A DNA stretch of 64,000 nucleotides from Falcatimonas sp. MSJ-15 (lineage in GTDB: Bacteria > Bacillota > Clostridia > Lachnospirales > Lachnospiraceae): positions 1 through 64,000 of the forward strand of contig NZ_JAHLQC010000010.1 in NCBI RefSeq assembly GCF_018918265.1, written 5' to 3'. Each line of letters begins with the position of its first letter. Within the stretch, counting starts at the first letter, position 1. The notes under the pieces were generated by a model. That model saw nothing but the letters and a program-made list of their open reading frames with translations. It had not been told where the DNA came from and did not search any database. The translations under genes were made by a program, and so were the position numbers. Of this stretch, positions 62,427 to 64,000 are shown in pieces.

Positions 62427-63421
62427 AAAGAATGTACCTTGACCTTTCGAATAATCAATATAAATACCGGACCACCAATCAATGCTGTAATAATTCCTGA
62501 CTCAAGTTCTCCAGGTCTTCCAAGCAATCTTCCAAGAACATCTGATATAAGCAAAATACATGCCCCAGTTAATGCCGATAATGGCATTACCCTTTTTATC
62601 TCAGGCCCTGTGAATGCTCTAATCACATGCGGAACCATAAGACCTATAAAGCTTATCGGCCCTGCAAGGGCTGTCACCGATGCACATAATAATACACCTG
62701 CAACTGCTGCAAGCATACGAACTGCTGTAACATTAACTCCCAGTCCTGTCGCTACATCATCTCCAAGTGCAAGTGCATTCAAAGATGGCATAAGCAAAAA
62801 TGCTATAGCAAATCCAACTATAATATAAGGCAACATAAGTCTTATATCTTCCCATGTAGCACCACTTATACTTCCAACTTGCCAAAAGCGAAACTGATCC
62901 ATCACCTGTGTATTAGGCAACATAACTGTATTGACAAGTGACTGTAAAGCTGTCGATGCCGCAGCTCCTGCAAGTGCAAGTCTTATCGGCGTTGCACCTT
63001 CACGCCCCATTGATGCAAGACCATATACAAGAACTGCAGTAATTATTGCTCCTGCAAAAGCCAGCCAAATATATTGATTACCATTTTGAATATTAAAAAA
63101 AGTAATTCCACATACAACAGCAAGAGAGGCTCCTGTATTAACACCAAGAATGCTTGGATCTGCTATAGGATTTCTAGTTACAGACTGCATAAGCTGTCCT
63201 GATATTCCAAGTGCAGCCCCTGCAAGAATTCCAAATACAGTACGTGGAATTCTTGCAAGCACAATATTAACCTCTATCTTTGGAGCAGCATTAGGCACAA
63301 ATGCTCCTATTATACTTTTAATACCTACATCTCTTACGCCACACGTCACAGATAATGCTACGCAAATGAATAACAGCAAAAATATTACTATATATGCTAA
63401 AACTATTCTTTTTTTATCCAT
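62423..63421 (-). CDS. FecCD-family siderophore permease
   Basis: 332 aa from MDKKRIVLAYI at 63421; the frame extends ten codons upstream to 63451 but that start lies inside the binding-protein gene. Marks are RIPRTVFGILAGAALGISGQLMQSVTRNPIADPSILGVNTGAS and LAGPISFIGLMVPHVIRAFTG. About ten membrane segments. Start overlaps the binding-protein stop by eight bases. Confidence 0.95.
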   Translation of the reverse strand: MDKKRIVLAYIVIFLLLFICVALSVTCGVRDVGIKSIIGAFVPNAAPKIEVNIVLARIPRTVFGILAGAALGISGQLMQSVTRNPIADPSILGVNTGASLAVVCGITFFNIQNGNQYIWLAFAGAIITAVLVYGLASMGREGATPIRLALAGAAASTALQSLVNTVMLPNTQVMDQFRFWQVGSISGATWEDIRLMLPYIIVGFAIAFLLMPSLNALALGDDVATGLGVNVTAVRMLAAVAGVLLCASVTALAGPISFIGLMVPHVIRAFTGPEIKRVMPLSALTGACILLISDVLGRLLGRPGELESGIITALIGGPVFILIIRKVKVHSL

Positions 63422-64000
63422 TAATCTTACCACAAGCCTCTGATAGAACATCTAAATATTCATCAATCGTTGCAGGAATTGACAAAATACTTGGTGTTGT
63501 AGATGCTGCAAGACGTGATGTACTATCAAGAAGAACTACTGCTCCATTTTTAATCGCCGGAATCTCTGACATTATCTTGTCTGCCTGTAATGCTTTTAAT
63601 AATTCCTCATCACCATATACAACCATTAGATCAATATCCGATAATGCTTCAACACTTTCTCTGCTTAATGTCACTGAGAAATCGCTGCCACCTCCAGCTA
63701 GATTCTTAATGCTCTTTGGAAGTTCAAATCCAAGATCCTGCAGATATGATGCTCTTGGATCTGCTGGCAGATATGCATAAAAAGTACTAAAATCATCTGC
63801 ACTTATCCAAAAAAATCCTGCCTTAACACCTTTAAATTCTGGATGTTCACTTACTTTTTCTGCTATCATATCTTCTGTCTGTTTAACAAGTTCTTCACCT
63901 GCCTCTTTCATTCCAAGACCTTCTGCGTTACGAATTGTCTGTTCTCTCCAGCTTGTCTTCCACGCAGTTTCTTCGAAAGGAACAACTGGCGCTATCTCTG
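63414..64000 (-). CDS. siderophore-binding lipoprotein, 3' part (start outside window)
   Basis: The minus-strand frame is open to the right edge and gives the last 194 or so residues. The seen part reads EIAPVVPFEETAWKTSWREQTIRNAEGLG at the left, then a helix (ELVKQTEDMIAEKVSEHPEF), AGFFWISADDFSTFYAYLPADPRASYLQDLGF, and ends in VVLLDSTSRLAASTTPSILSIPATIDEYLDVLSEACG. This is the C-terminal lobe of a class III (FhuD/FecB-type) binding protein. An internal Met at 63911 is not the real start. It heads the uptake operon. Confidence 0.9.
   Translation of the reverse strand, partial: EIAPVVPFEETAWKTSWREQTIRNAEGLGMKEAGEELVKQTEDMIAEKVSEHPEFKGVKAGFFWISADDFSTFYAYLPADPRASYLQDLGFELPKSIKNLAGGGSDFSVTLSRESVEALSDIDLMVVYGDEELLKALQADKIMSEIPAIKNGAVVLLDSTSRLAASTTPSILSIPATIDEYLDVLSEACGKING

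Overview
This window looks like a stretch of low-GC chromosome from a Lachnospiraceae-type member of the Clostridia. I infer this from the very AT-rich DNA, strong GGAGG-type ribosome binding sites, a T-box in front of metG, the Gram-positive long SRP RNA, and Lachnospiraceae-style protein families (a DUF6128-like protein, JetA/DUF6063-like proteins, paired DUF4230 proteins). Nearly all genes lie on the minus strand. The plus-strand genes are GNAT, the DUF885 lipoprotein, SDR, a three-gene acquired block, the EAL protein and the AraC regulator.

Region by region. 1-3.6 kb: 5' part of a large secreted PG-binding/DUF1906/RHS protein that runs off the left edge. 4-10.7 kb: pentose/arabinose block (transketolase, transaldolase, araD, an FGGY ribulokinase-like kinase, and an AraR-type repressor with a 38-bp palindrome over its own promoter). 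10.7-20 kb: a TPR protein with a degenerate CbxX-type AAA domain, then an SMC-kleisin operon related to Wadjet JetA-JetB-JetC but with no JetD and an unusual Walker B (D-N). 20.2-25.6 kb: housekeeping recR-ebfC-dnaX, 6-phosphofructokinase, SRP RNA, and tadA with an extra C-terminal domain. 25.9-32.7 kb: GNAT, DUF6128-like protein, rsmA, tatD and metG with its T-box; a 439-bp repeat element lies between the T-box and metG. 33-42.7 kb: DUF885 lipoprotein, chemoreceptor, a 53-aa ORF, MarR, and an envelope operon (large lipoprotein, two DUF4230 proteins, MoxR).

43-47.5 kb: two WYL regulators and two RlaP/YcgL-type nucleotidyltransferases behind a promoter with three evenly spaced palindromes, the most suggestive accessory system besides the JetABC operon. 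47.5-52.3 kb: two oxidoreductases, a small block of foreign-looking genes bounded by a shared 18-bp motif, and a candidate small RNA. 52.3-64 kb: heterodimeric ABC exporter, LCP protein, membrane EAL phosphodiesterase, AraC regulator and a ferric-siderophore ABC uptake operon that runs off the right edge.

Three kinds of non-coding repeats run through the window: a family of long imperfect palindromes (about 13.1, 28.1 and 44.0 kb) whose arms change sequence but keep pairing; the composite element before metG; and short hairpins that recur near gene ends (7.65, 26.6, 45.3 and 56.0 kb). All functional calls come from reading motifs by eye; no database search was run.
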